A program made the position numbers and the translations under genes. Below the pieces are notes generated by a model, which ran no database searches, had not been told where the DNA came from, and saw nothing but the letters and a program-made list of their open reading frames with translations. 64,000 bases of DNA from Aminobacter carboxidus. Lineage in GTDB: Bacteria > Pseudomonadota > Alphaproteobacteria > Rhizobiales > Rhizobiaceae. Where the stretch lies: assembly GCF_014863355.1 (NCBI RefSeq), contig NZ_JACZEP010000001.1, positions 124,001 to 188,000 on the forward strand, written 5' to 3'. Position 1 is the first letter of the stretch. Every line of letters begins with the position of its first letter. Of this stretch, positions 1 to 8,185 are shown one piece after another.

Positions 1-829
1 AACCGCGTCCGCCCAGCAATTGCGCGCCGCCAATGACGGTCGCGGTGATCGCTTGCAACTCGTAACCGATGCCGACATCGGTGGAGACGCCAGCAAAGCC
101 GCCGAGAAGTATTCCGGCAGTGACGGCGCTAAAAGCGGACACCATGAAGGCGAGAACGCGTACACGCTCGACCGGGACACCGGACATCTTTGCGGCGCGC
201 GGATTATCGCCGATCGCATGTAGCATCCGGCCAAAGTTGGTACGGTGCATCAACCAGTAGAAAGTGGCGCCGACCATGACAAGCGCGATCAGCGCCACCG
301 GGAGGAACTGAATGAGTGGAACGCCTTGGATGTTAACGCGGCCGAAATAGCGGAAGGTCTCGGGAAGATAGCCGCGCGGCGAGCCGCTCGACCACATGAA
401 GGCCACGCCGTTCAGCGTGATCATCATGCCGAGCGTTGCGATCAGCGACGGTACGCGCAGATAGCTGACCACCAACCCGTTGATCAGGCCCACGAGCGCG
501 CCGATGACGTACATGACCAGGATCACCCACCAGGTCGCGTCGGCATTGTTGTTGAGCAGCATGGAGGAGCCGACCACCGTCAGCGTGATCAACGACCCCA
601 CCGAAAGATCGAAGCCGCCGGAGACAATGACGTAGATCTGCCCGGCTGCGAGGATCGCCAGGGGTGCTGCGCGCTTGAGGAAATTCATGTAGCCGGTCGG
701 CTCGACAAAGCTTGGGTTGGAGACCGCGATCGCGACGATCAGCACGGCCAGCACAAAATAGACCGGATTGATCTGCTGCAGGCGGCGGCGCGCCGGCGCT
801 ATGTTACGCATGGAGGCAGGCTGGGTCAT
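1..829 (-). CDS. Ribose-type ABC sugar transporter permease (partial, runs off left edge)
   Basis: Inner-membrane permease of the RbsC/BPD_transp_2 family, which forms the sugar channel with the neighbouring permease and ATPase. About 276 N-terminal residues are visible, starting MTQPASMRNIAPARRR, with a run of hydrophobic helices and the family motif GGFDLSVGSL near residue 65. The reading frame is still open at base 1 (ending near ATVIGGAQLLGGR), so the C-terminus and probably the solute-binding protein gene lie outside the window. The start ATG overlaps the stop of the next permease (ATGA, 826-829), which shows translational coupling in one leftward operon. The substrate cannot be read from sequence. 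Confidence 0.9.
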   Translation of the reverse strand, partial: MTQPASMRNIAPARRRLQQINPVYFVLAVLIVAIAVSNPSFVEPTGYMNFLKRAAPLAILAAGQIYVIVSGGFDLSVGSLITLTVVGSSMLLNNNADATWWVILVMYVIGALVGLINGLVVSYLRVPSLIATLGMMITLNGVAFMWSSGSPRGYLPETFRYFGRVNIQGVPLIQFLPVALIALVMVGATFYWLMHRTNFGRMLHAIGDNPRAAKMSGVPVERVRVLAFMVSAFSAVTAGILLGGFAGVSTDVGIGYELQAITATVIGGAQLLGGRG

Positions 830-1803
830 GCTGCCATCCTCTTCGAACGCACAGCATAGAAGGCGACCGCGGCGACGATGATGATGCCACGCATCACCTG
901 CTTGGCGAATGCGTCGACGCCGGCGAGATTGAAGATCGAGTCGATCAACGAGAAGATGATGACGCCGGCGACTGTGCCCCAGATGCCGCCCTTGCCGCCG
1001 GAAAGGATGGTACCGCCGATGACGACCACCGCGATCGATTCAAGGTCGTAGGCACCTTCCGCGCCGATCCACGGCGAGCCCGATTTCAACCGGCTCGCCA
1101 AATAGAGCCCGGCAAGAGCCGCGTACAGACTACAGATGACGTGACTTGCAATGACGATGCGTGCCGTCTTGATGCCGGCCGCACGCGCTGTATCGCGATT
1201 GCCGCCGACGGAATAGACGTTGGAGCCAAAGCGGGTAAAGCGCAGCACAAGCCAGGCCAGCAAGGTCAGCATGACCAGTACCAGCAGGCTGATCGGCAAC
1301 CCAAGAAGATTGCCGTAGGCGAATATTTGAAACTCGTCCGGCACTGAACCCTTGAAGCTGCCGTAGAACGAGGCGAGGCAACCCTGGATGACCAGCGACA
1401 TGCCGAGTGTCGCGATCAGCGGATTGACTTCCAGCTTGGTGATCAGCAGCCCATTCAGCGTGCCGACCACTGCGCCCAGCGCCAGCGCGGCAAATGCGGC
1501 CGGCAGCATCATCGCCGGGTTGCCGTCCATGATTGCGGAGGAAACGACAGCTGAGGCGGAAATGAGATGCGCTACGGACAGGTCGATCGATCCGACAAGA
1601 ATAGCGAAGGTCTGCCCCACAGCAGTCATGCCGAGCGCGATGGAGCGATTGAGAATCGAAACCGCTGCCTCCGGCGTCAGGAACCGGGTCTGGCCAAGGC
1701 CCAGCGCCATCGCGATATAGATCAGCAGCGCAATGCCGAGCAGCAACGCCGGGGCGTAGCGCTCTAGCCTCCAGGCTGCTCTGTATCGGGCAAACGAGCT
1801 CAT
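826..1803 (-). CDS. Ribose-type ABC sugar transporter permease, second subunit
   Basis: 325-residue inner-membrane permease of the RbsC family, the usual full length, with about eight to ten hydrophobic segments and the conserved block GSIDLSVAHLISASAV around residue 70. A late GGTILSGGKGG motif is typical of the cytoplasmic loop that contacts the ATPase. It overlaps the ATPase gene by 4 bp at its 5' end and the first permease by 4 bp at its 3' end. The two permeases probably form a heterodimer in one sugar or polyol importer. The family is certain; the substrate is unknown. Confidence 0.93.
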   Translation of the reverse strand: MSSFARYRAAWRLERYAPALLLGIALLIYIAMALGLGQTRFLTPEAAVSILNRSIALGMTAVGQTFAILVGSIDLSVAHLISASAVVSSAIMDGNPAMMLPAAFAALALGAVVGTLNGLLITKLEVNPLIATLGMSLVIQGCLASFYGSFKGSVPDEFQIFAYGNLLGLPISLLVLVMLTLLAWLVLRFTRFGSNVYSVGGNRDTARAAGIKTARIVIASHVICSLYAALAGLYLASRLKSGSPWIGAEGAYDLESIAVVVIGGTILSGGKGGIWGTVAGVIIFSLIDSIFNLAGVDAFAKQVMRGIIIVAAVAFYAVRSKRMAA

Positions 1804-3311
1804 GCGGCCCCCACCTTCTCGCCGGTCGCGGCAAGCATAATCTGGGCTTCGGTGGCACCGCGCGCGAATTCGCCTGCCAGTTCACCCAAGCGCATGACCA
1901 GCACTCGATCCGCCGTGCCGAGCACTTCAGGCAAATCAGATGACACCATCATGATCGCCGCGCCCTTGCGGGCGAGTTCGCGCATGAGGTGATAGATGCC
2001 CGCTTTGGCGTTTACATCGATGCCGCGCGTCGGCTCGATAAAAATCAGCAGCTTCGGATCGAGCGACAGCCAGCGGGCCACGATCGTCTTCTGCTGGTTG
2101 CCGCCCGACAGCGACTTGATCTCTTGCGAGAAGTTGCCAGCCCGCACGTCGACCTGCCGCAGGAGAGCGTCCATCGACGTAGTTGAGGCAAAGCGTGTCG
2201 CCTTGTCGTGGCCGGCGAGGTTGGACAGCGCACGCGCTGTCAGCATGCCGTTGTCGGAAACCGACTGCATCAGTACTAGCGCCTCGCCCTTGCGGTCGCC
2301 CGGCAACAAGCCGACGCCGGCGCGGATTGCCTCACGCGGGCTCTGAAAACGGGCTGACTGACCAGCCAGCGTGACCTCGCCTTTAGTGAAAGGTGCTGCC
2401 CCGAATAGCGCCCTTGCAAGCGCGACGCGGCCAGCGCCCTGAAGTCCTGCAAAGCCGACGATTTCGCCGGCCTTGATGTCGAAGGATATGTTCTTGAGCT
2501 GGTCGTTTCCGGCGTTGCGCACTGACAGGACCAACGCGCCGATTTCCTGCGCCGTTGCGGGCTCCGCATAATAGTCGCCGATGTCGCGGCCGACCATGGC
2601 GTGCACGATCGTATCGGGCGTCGGCACATGGTCGTAGCTCGCCGCGGTCCAGCCGTCCTTGAGCACGGTCACGCGGTCCGCCAGCTTGGTAATCTCGCGC
2701 ATGCGGTGGGTGATGTAGACGATCGCTGTGCCGCGTTTCTTCAGCATTTCCACCAGCGCGAACAAGGCTTCGCATTCGGTTTCGTTGAGCGCGGCCGTCG
2801 GTTCGTCCATGACGATCACCTTGGCATCCAGCGACACCGCCTTGGCGATTTCAACCAGCTGCTGGCTTGCGACATCAAGGTCGGCCACCAGGGCATCCGG
2901 TTCGATGTGTTGCGCCTCGCCGAACAACGCCACCACGCGGCGCGCCTCCGTCTCCATGGCGCGGCGATCTACGATGCCGCACCGGGTCGGTTCGCGACCG
3001 AGAAAGATGTTTTCCGCCACGGTTCGTTCCGGCAACAACGAGAACTCCTGGTAGATAACTGAGATGCCGGCTTCGATCGCGTCGAGTGGATGTTTGAAAT
3101 GCCGCTCCTTGCCGGCGACGACAATCGCTCCGTCATTCGGCAGGTAAACGCCGGAGAGAACCTTCATCAGCGTCGACTTACCAGCGCCGTTCTCGCCGGC
3201 AAGTGCGTGCACTTCGCCGGGATAGGCGGCGAAGCTGACCCCGCACAGGGCCTTAACGCCTGGGAAACTCTTGGTGATGCCGCGCATCTCGATGATGGGA
3301 AGCTGCGTCAT
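1800..3311 (-). CDS. Sugar ABC transporter ATP-binding protein (RbsA/MglA type, two cassettes)
   Basis: 503-residue double ATPase that energises the two permeases. The N-terminal cassette has a canonical Walker A (GENGAGKST, residues 39-47), a signature-like region VASQQLVEIAKA and Walker B VIVMDEPTAAL. The C-terminal cassette has the degenerate P-loop typical of this family (GLQGAGRVALA) but keeps a good signature LSGGNQQKTIVAR and IEPTRGID. One strong and one degenerate site is normal for RbsA/MglA proteins. The gene overlaps both neighbours by 4 bp, so it is central to a tightly coupled leftward operon. Confidence 0.95.
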   Translation of the reverse strand: MTQLPIIEMRGITKSFPGVKALCGVSFAAYPGEVHALAGENGAGKSTLMKVLSGVYLPNDGAIVVAGKERHFKHPLDAIEAGISVIYQEFSLLPERTVAENIFLGREPTRCGIVDRRAMETEARRVVALFGEAQHIEPDALVADLDVASQQLVEIAKAVSLDAKVIVMDEPTAALNETECEALFALVEMLKKRGTAIVYITHRMREITKLADRVTVLKDGWTAASYDHVPTPDTIVHAMVGRDIGDYYAEPATAQEIGALVLSVRNAGNDQLKNISFDIKAGEIVGFAGLQGAGRVALARALFGAAPFTKGEVTLAGQSARFQSPREAIRAGVGLLPGDRKGEALVLMQSVSDNGMLTARALSNLAGHDKATRFASTTSMDALLRQVDVRAGNFSQEIKSLSGGNQQKTIVARWLSLDPKLLIFIEPTRGIDVNAKAGIYHLMRELARKGAAIMMVSSDLPEVLGTADRVLVMRLGELAGEFARGATEAQIMLAATGEKVGAA

Positions 3312-4156
3312 GCCGCCGCCCAGGTCTTGCGGATAAAGGTGGCACTTTCGGCAAACAGCGTGTCCAAATCGGGGAACAGCGGACGCCAGACCCGTGTGGC
3401 CGCGGCGATCGCCGGGAGCCCTGCGCCGAAAGCTTCCAGCGTCAGCCAGCCATCGTAGCCCGTCGCCTTCAGCGCCTTGAACATGGTCGGGAAATCGATA
3501 TGCCCCCGTCCCGGGATGCCGCGGTCGTTCTCCGATACGTGGAAGACGCCGATATCGTTGCCGATCAGAGTTATCGCAAGCTCGGGATTGCGCTCCTCTA
3601 TGTTGGCATGGAACGTATCGTACATGATCTTGAATGCCGGATGATCAACGCGGCTCACATAGGCGCGCGCCTGTTCCATCGTGTTCAGGAAATACGTCTC
3701 GAAGCGGTTGAGATGCTCGAGCGACAAATAGACGCCGTTCGCCTGCGCCCGTTCGGCAAGCCTGTGATGCGCGTCGGCGCCGTATTTCAGCTCGTCCTCG
3801 GTCGGACCTGAGCCCGTGAAACAGCCGATCGGCGCATGGAATGGACCGCCCATGCTTTCCGCCCCAAGTGCAATGGCGCAGTCCAATGCCCAATCAAGAT
3901 GCGTGATGCCCCGCGCCCGTACATCCGCATCAGAACTCACCGGACTGGCGTCCTGCGTTGGCACGATCGACGTTGTCGCGCGGGCAATGCCGATTCTCTC
4001 CAGTTCGCGGCCCAGTCTTTCGTAGTGGGCGACATCACCCTGCAAAACGGGCACCTCGACACCATCGTAGCCGAGGTCACGCAATTGCTCGATCCGGCCG
4101 AGATGCTTATCTTCGACCAGATCCGTCAGGCAAAGCAGGTTGATGCCGAGTTTCAT
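3308..4156 (-). CDS. Sugar phosphate isomerase/epimerase family protein (TIM barrel)
   Basis: 282-residue protein of the xylose isomerase-like TIM-barrel/AP endonuclease 2 superfamily. It starts MKLGINLLCLTDLV and carries typical metal-site surroundings such as LSLEHLNRFE, MYDTFHANIEE, VFHVSENDRGIPG and LTLEAFG. Members interconvert sugars, keto-sugars or cyclitols with a divalent metal. It overlaps the transporter ATPase gene by 4 bp and follows a second enzyme of the same family after 6 bp, so both probably act on the imported sugar or its first product. The exact reaction cannot be assigned. Confidence 0.85.
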   Translation of the reverse strand: MKLGINLLCLTDLVEDKHLGRIEQLRDLGYDGVEVPVLQGDVAHYERLGRELERIGIARATTSIVPTQDASPVSSDADVRARGITHLDWALDCAIALGAESMGGPFHAPIGCFTGSGPTEDELKYGADAHHRLAERAQANGVYLSLEHLNRFETYFLNTMEQARAYVSRVDHPAFKIMYDTFHANIEERNPELAITLIGNDIGVFHVSENDRGIPGRGHIDFPTMFKALKATGYDGWLTLEAFGAGLPAIAAATRVWRPLFPDLDTLFAESATFIRKTWAAA

Positions 4157-4162
4157 TGCCGC

Positions 4163-5029
4163 TTAGCTTGCCTTGATGCCAAGCTCGGTACAGGTGGCGC
4201 GAATCCAGCTCAGCGACTTTTCAATCATCGGACCGGATGCGCCCTCGCATTCGAGACTGAGGACTCCGGTGTAGCCATGATCGCGCAGCATGCCGAGACA
4301 GGTTCTAATGTTATCGGCATTGACGCCGTCACCGGATGCGCAATGGCTCACCGCGATGCCGGTCTGGCCGCCGCGCACCGCTTCCGCCAGCGAGGCGGAG
4401 ACGTCCTTGACGTGTACGTGGCTCACCTTGTCGATGAATTTCGCCAGAAACTCGGTCGGCTCCTGCCCGGCGATGTAAGTGTTGCCCGTGTCCATATTCA
4501 TGCGCAGCCACTTTGAGTCGACGAAGGCCAGCATCTCCTCCATGAATTTCGGCTTGGTAGTGAAGTGGCCGTGCGGCTCGATATTGACGATGATCTCGTG
4601 CGCCTCGGCGACCTCGATGATTTTCTTGTAGCTCTTCTTCATCAGAGCCATCGATTCAGTTTCGGTCATACCCTCGGGCATGTGTAGGCCGTCGGTGGTG
4701 TCGACACAGGGACTGCCGGCCTGGGCCGCCCAGGCAATCGATTTCAACACATAAGGAACACCGCGCATCGGGCCATCCTCGCCCGACAGCGGGTAGGCGG
4801 CGTCTACCTGGCTGAAGCGGACGCCGTAGTCGTCCATCTTGCGACGCAGCAGCGCGGGATCTTCATAGAGCGCCACATGCGGCTGGTATCCGAGGCCGTG
4901 CAGCCAGCTCACGCCATCGATGAGGCCGCATTCGATGTAGTGCACATCGTTGTCACTGGCCCATTTCAGGCATTTTTCGAACGACCAGAACGCAGAGTTG
5001 AACGCGTCCGTGTGGAATCCAATCCGCAC
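4163..5029 (-). CDS. Sugar phosphate isomerase/epimerase family protein (TIM barrel), first gene of operon
   Basis: About 288 residues, TIM-barrel xylose isomerase-like family, with motifs VNIEPHGHF, MNMDTGNTYIAG, VSHVHVKDVSA and LSLECEGASG that fit the metal-binding strands. An upstream ATG at 5056 is in frame, but a strong Shine-Dalgarno (GGGAGGA) lies 7 nt before a GTG at 5029, giving the start VRIGFHTDAFNS that matches the family beginning, so I choose GTG. It leads the leftward sugar operon and is divergent from the AraC regulator, with about 155 bp between the two starts for shared promoters. It is only distantly similar to the next gene, so it is not a recent tandem copy. Confidence 0.85.
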   Translation of the reverse strand: MRIGFHTDAFNSAFWSFEKCLKWASDNDVHYIECGLIDGVSWLHGLGYQPHVALYEDPALLRRKMDDYGVRFSQVDAAYPLSGEDGPMRGVPYVLKSIAWAAQAGSPCVDTTDGLHMPEGMTETESMALMKKSYKKIIEVAEAHEIIVNIEPHGHFTTKPKFMEEMLAFVDSKWLRMNMDTGNTYIAGQEPTEFLAKFIDKVSHVHVKDVSASLAEAVRGGQTGIAVSHCASGDGVNADNIRTCLGMLRDHGYTGVLSLECEGASGPMIEKSLSWIRATCTELGIKAS

Positions 5030-5184
5030 CGGCAAATCCTCCCAATAACTCCCCATGCCATTGACTTACAATGGCAATCACCAGCGCACCTCGGTTCGTG
5101 CTTGATGATGGCGCAGCATTGCGCAATAAAAGGTGTGCCGCGTTCGATCTAGAACAGTGGTAAATTTTAAACGCTGGAGGATCG

Positions 5185-6219
5185 ATGGAATCTGACAGGA
5201 ATGCGCGCGCCGCGGCGCGGCCAGCGGTTTTCCGTGAACCCGGTGCACTCCTCTATGCAGGCAATTGTCAGGACCTCCTCAAGGCTTCGATGGCCGGCAA
5301 GGTCACGCTGAACGCCTGGACCCGCCGTGGCTATCCTGGCATCGACCTCGGGAACGCGCTGCCGCAGGTCTGTTCCGTGGGCGGCTGGGACGCGACGCAC
5401 CCGCAGGACTGGGGTCTGCGCGAACATTGCAATGAAGGCGTCAAGATCGCCTTCGTTGCGCGCGGCTCGCTGACGATCACGATGGACGGCAAGAAAACGA
5501 TGCTGACGGAGGGCCGGATGTTCGTTGTCCGACCATGGCAGTTGCACGCGCTTGGCGATCCGGATGTCGGAGCCAGTCATATCGTCTGGGTACTGCTGGA
5601 CATGGGCGTGCGCAGGCCGCATGAAACCTGGCAATGGCCCGATTGGATCGGCTGGCCGGAACGCGACCGCAAACGGCTGACCGAACTGCTGTCCAAAAAC
5701 GAGCAGCTTTCCTATACCGCGACGCGTGATGTGGCGCGCAGCTTCATGGACATTGCAGATCTGGTCGCGACCCAGGATATCGAAAGCCATGAGGCGCGGT
5801 TGCGCCTGGTCATCTCGATGATGCTTCTGCAGTTTCGCGAGATGCTCGAGAGTCAGTCCCCGGTGCTCGACCTCGCACTGGCAAGCTCCAAGCGCACCGT
5901 CGAGATTTTCCTGAAGCGCTTGCTCCATGCGCTCGACGACGACTGGACACTGGAGAACATGGCGGCGGAATGCAACTTGTCGCGGACGCAGTTCACGCAG
6001 CATTGCCTGGCGCTGACCAACATGACGCCGGTGCGCTATCTGCAGATGATCCGGCTGGACGCGGCCCGCAACCAGCTTGAGGCGGGCAAGAAATCGGTCA
6101 CCAACATCGCCTTCGATTGCGGCTTCTCATCCAGCCAGTATTTTGCCACCTGCTACAAGAAGCGTTTTGGCCACTCACCGATGGAGACGCCGCGCGAACA
6201 GGAACTGCTGGCAGGGTAG
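5185..6219 (+). CDS. AraC family transcriptional regulator
   Basis: 344-residue regulator. The N-terminal half resembles a cupin-like effector domain (FVARGSLTITMDGKK and MFVVRPWQLHALG are typical). The C-terminal 100 residues hold the two AraC helix-turn-helices, including MAAECNLSRTQFTQHC and the hallmark NIAFDCGFSSSQYFATCYKKRFG. A good ribosome-binding site (GGAGG) precedes the ATG. Divergent placement next to the sugar importer operon suggests it senses that sugar and controls the shared intergenic promoter. It also marks the end of the ordered sugar block before decayed sequence begins. Confidence 0.93.
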   Translation: MESDRNARAAARPAVFREPGALLYAGNCQDLLKASMAGKVTLNAWTRRGYPGIDLGNALPQVCSVGGWDATHPQDWGLREHCNEGVKIAFVARGSLTITMDGKKTMLTEGRMFVVRPWQLHALGDPDVGASHIVWVLLDMGVRRPHETWQWPDWIGWPERDRKRLTELLSKNEQLSYTATRDVARSFMDIADLVATQDIESHEARLRLVISMMLLQFREMLESQSPVLDLALASSKRTVEIFLKRLLHALDDDWTLENMAAECNLSRTQFTQHCLALTNMTPVRYLQMIRLDAARNQLEAGKKSVTNIAFDCGFSSSQYFATCYKKRFGHSPMETPREQELLAG

Positions 6220-6492
6220 CGCCTCCTTGAGGTCGGAACCATTCTCTGCAGTTGGCGTCGATTTCAGAGGAGGTGGCCAAGCAGATTCGATTGCCGCAAC
6301 CGCCGCAAAGCTACGTTTGGCGTTGTAGTGATTGATGCACACACCTAACCGTGTGCTTGTGGGAGACCTGTTGTTAGACCGTCTGAAATCCATCTCGTCG
6401 CGAATCCCGAGCTGCTTCGATCCGCTGCTGTATTAGCACCACCAGCGCCAGCTTCCAGTTTTCGGGGCGGCTTTCGCGTCGCCCCGAGGGCC
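6220..6492. other. Intergenic stretch without a recognisable gene
   Basis: About 270 bp after the AraC regulator. I see no convincing coding frame, tRNA or strong terminator. It leads directly into the decayed fragments at 6493-6706, so it is probably part of an old insertion or deletion junction. Confidence 0.5.
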
Positions 6493-6582
6493 TTATGATT
6501 CAATCCAGAAGTCGTCGAAGCGACTCGACCAGTTTTGGGAGGGAGACTTCAGGTTCTTCACTCTCGACGAATGTGCGAGCGC
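6493..6582 (-). pseudogene. C-terminal remnant of a family 5 (peptide-type) solute-binding protein
   Basis: Read leftward, the last 22 codons before TAA (6493-6495) give VKNLKSPSQNWSSRFDDFWI plus Glu-Ser. The intact solute-binding protein ending at 54723 has the same residues at its C-terminus except for three substitutions (19 of 22 identical). The similarity extends a few codons further (LAH) and then the frame is lost. No start, signal peptide or body of the protein remains here. It is a relic of a paralogous peptide-type transporter gene, not a functional gene. Confidence 0.75.
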
Positions 6583-6598
6583 ACGGCTCTGCCTTCGG

Positions 6599-6706
6599 AT
6601 GCTCGAAGCTCAGCTCATGGTCGTGAAGGCGCAGATCCTCGAGAACGATCGCAGGGTCCGGGCGAGTGCACGTGAGACGGGGCTTGGTCGTAGATTGATG
6701 GAGATA
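6599..6706 (+). mobile_element. Probable IS110-type transposase fragment
   Basis: The forward frame from 6599 reads MLEAQLMVVKAQ followed by a helix ending ETGLGRRLMEI. This resembles the coiled linker just before the 'IPGVG' motif in the C-terminal domain of IS110-family transposases. The frame then leaves the family pattern and no terminal repeats or second domain can be found. If correct it is a small relic of an insertion sequence. The call is by pattern recognition only and could be a chance match. Confidence 0.35.
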
Positions 6707-6964
6707 CTGCCGAGCTTCTCTTTGCCCCCGCTTGAGTTCTGCTTCGGCACAAGCCCGACCCAAGTCGATAGGCAGCCAGCGTCTGCCTCTCAAATCGTTT
6801 CGTTTCCGAACCGCCGTATCGTTCGCTTGCTCTGCGTCAAGTCGGATCCGCAGATCAGATGATACGCTGGCATCGGTTGTCAGAGAGAGGTGCCTACGCT
6901 CCGTCTCGCGCGCAAACTCGATAAAGTGTTGGCCACTCACCGGGCGCAGAAAAAAGGAAGGGAT
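6707..6964. other. Non-coding stretch before the DevBCA-type exporter
   Basis: About 260 bp with open frames on both strands, none of which looks like a known family or has a ribosome-binding site. It should hold the promoter of the exporter operon that starts at 6965, but I could not pick a convincing FNR/FixK-type dyad or sigma-70 elements here. Confidence 0.45.
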
Positions 6965-8185
6965 ATGGCAGCAACTCCGGGCAGCGATCTACCAATGGAT
7001 CTAAAGCTTGCGGACGGCATCCCGCGTCGCGGGGGTCGGTGGTTCCGCAAAAGATATTTGCTCGTCCTGCTGATACCCGTCTTCATGTTCTTGGGCGGCG
7101 TCCTAGGTATGTATTTCCAGCCCGTACCTATCCAGAAGTTCTATGAGATTACCGGGCTGACGCCGGGTGCGGGATCCGCCTCGCCAATCGCGCTCCCTCC
7201 CAATATCGAGTTGCCGGCGCATTTGGCCGAAACGATGCTGCCCTCCGACGTCGTGGGGCTCGCCCGCGTGATGCCGCGCGGTGACGTCTCGATCGTTGCA
7301 GCGCCCTACGGGGCCGGAGATGCCAGGCTTTCCGAACTGCTTGTCGGTGTCGGCGATTGGGTCGACCGGGGCACGCCACTGGCGCGCCTGGACAACTACG
7401 ACGCACTCGAAAGCGCCGTTCTTCTCGCTGAGGCAAATCTGGCGGTACGTCAGGCTGCGCTTCTTCAGACCCGCAGCACCGTCTTGTCGAGCCGCGACGA
7501 GGCGCAGGCGACGCTCGACCAGGCTCGCTCCAATCTACGCGAAGCCAAAGCCAATCTCGATCGCACCGGGAAGCTCGCTGATAGCGGGGTTGCGACCGGC
7601 GCTACGCTCGATACGGCGCGCGCGGCCGTCCAGGATGCCGCGCTCAGCGTGACGCGTGCCGAGGCAACGCTCGCCCGCTTCTCCTCGGTTAACCTCGACG
7701 AGCAGCCAGACGTAGTTGTCGCTGGCCGCAACGTTGCTGCCGCCGAGGCCGATCTTGCCAGGGTGAAGCTCGACACGCAGCGGGCGGTCGTTGTCGCGCC
7801 TATTGCAGGAACAATCCTCGACATTCACGCGACGCCGGGGCAGCGACCACCGACGGAAGGGATCATGGAGATGGGCGACACCAGCCAAATGATGGCGGAG
7901 GTCGAGATCTATCAGGACCGGATCGCCAGCGTGCGAGCCGGCCAGCCGGTGGAACTGGTCGCCAGCGCGCTAGGGCGGACGTTGCTGGGAACGGTGGAAA
8001 GCGTCGGGCTGACCGTTGGCCGACAGGGGCTCATCTCCGACGATGCAGCCGCGAACACGGATGCGAGGGTCATTCGCATCCTCGTGGCTCTTGACACCTC
8101 GTCGACGAAGCTGGCTTCGGGCTACACCAACCTTGAGGTTATTGCCCGCATCGACACGTCGGCGGCGACACGGGCCGCACGATGA
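6965..8185 (+). CDS. HlyD/DevB-type membrane fusion protein of an ABC exporter
   Basis: 406-residue periplasmic adaptor. The frame is open from 6890, but the ATG at 6965 follows a good Shine-Dalgarno (GGAAGGG) and gives a short cytoplasmic N-terminus, one transmembrane helix (about residues 30-52, YLLVLLIPVFMFLGGVLG) and then the HlyD pattern. That pattern is a lipoyl half-motif, a long Ala/Arg/Glu-rich coiled-coil hairpin (about 150-260) and a second lipoyl half with VVVAPIAGTILDIHATPG. Its stop overlaps the next gene (ATGA, 8182-8185). With the FtsX-like permease and ATPase that follow, it forms a DevBCA-type exporter; in cyanobacteria such exporters deliver glycolipids. No TolC gene is nearby. 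Confidence 0.85.
   Translation: MAATPGSDLPMDLKLADGIPRRGGRWFRKRYLLVLLIPVFMFLGGVLGMYFQPVPIQKFYEITGLTPGAGSASPIALPPNIELPAHLAETMLPSDVVGLARVMPRGDVSIVAAPYGAGDARLSELLVGVGDWVDRGTPLARLDNYDALESAVLLAEANLAVRQAALLQTRSTVLSSRDEAQATLDQARSNLREAKANLDRTGKLADSGVATGATLDTARAAVQDAALSVTRAEATLARFSSVNLDEQPDVVVAGRNVAAAEADLARVKLDTQRAVVVAPIAGTILDIHATPGQRPPTEGIMEMGDTSQMMAEVEIYQDRIASVRAGQPVELVASALGRTLLGTVESVGLTVGRQGLISDDAAANTDARVIRILVALDTSSTKLASGYTNLEVIARIDTSAATRAAR

Noticed and set aside
6500-6940. Leftward 146-codon frame in the decayed junction
   Set aside because: It is in a different frame from the binding-protein C-terminus and resembles nothing known; a short PAIVL match to the intact binding protein is likely chance.
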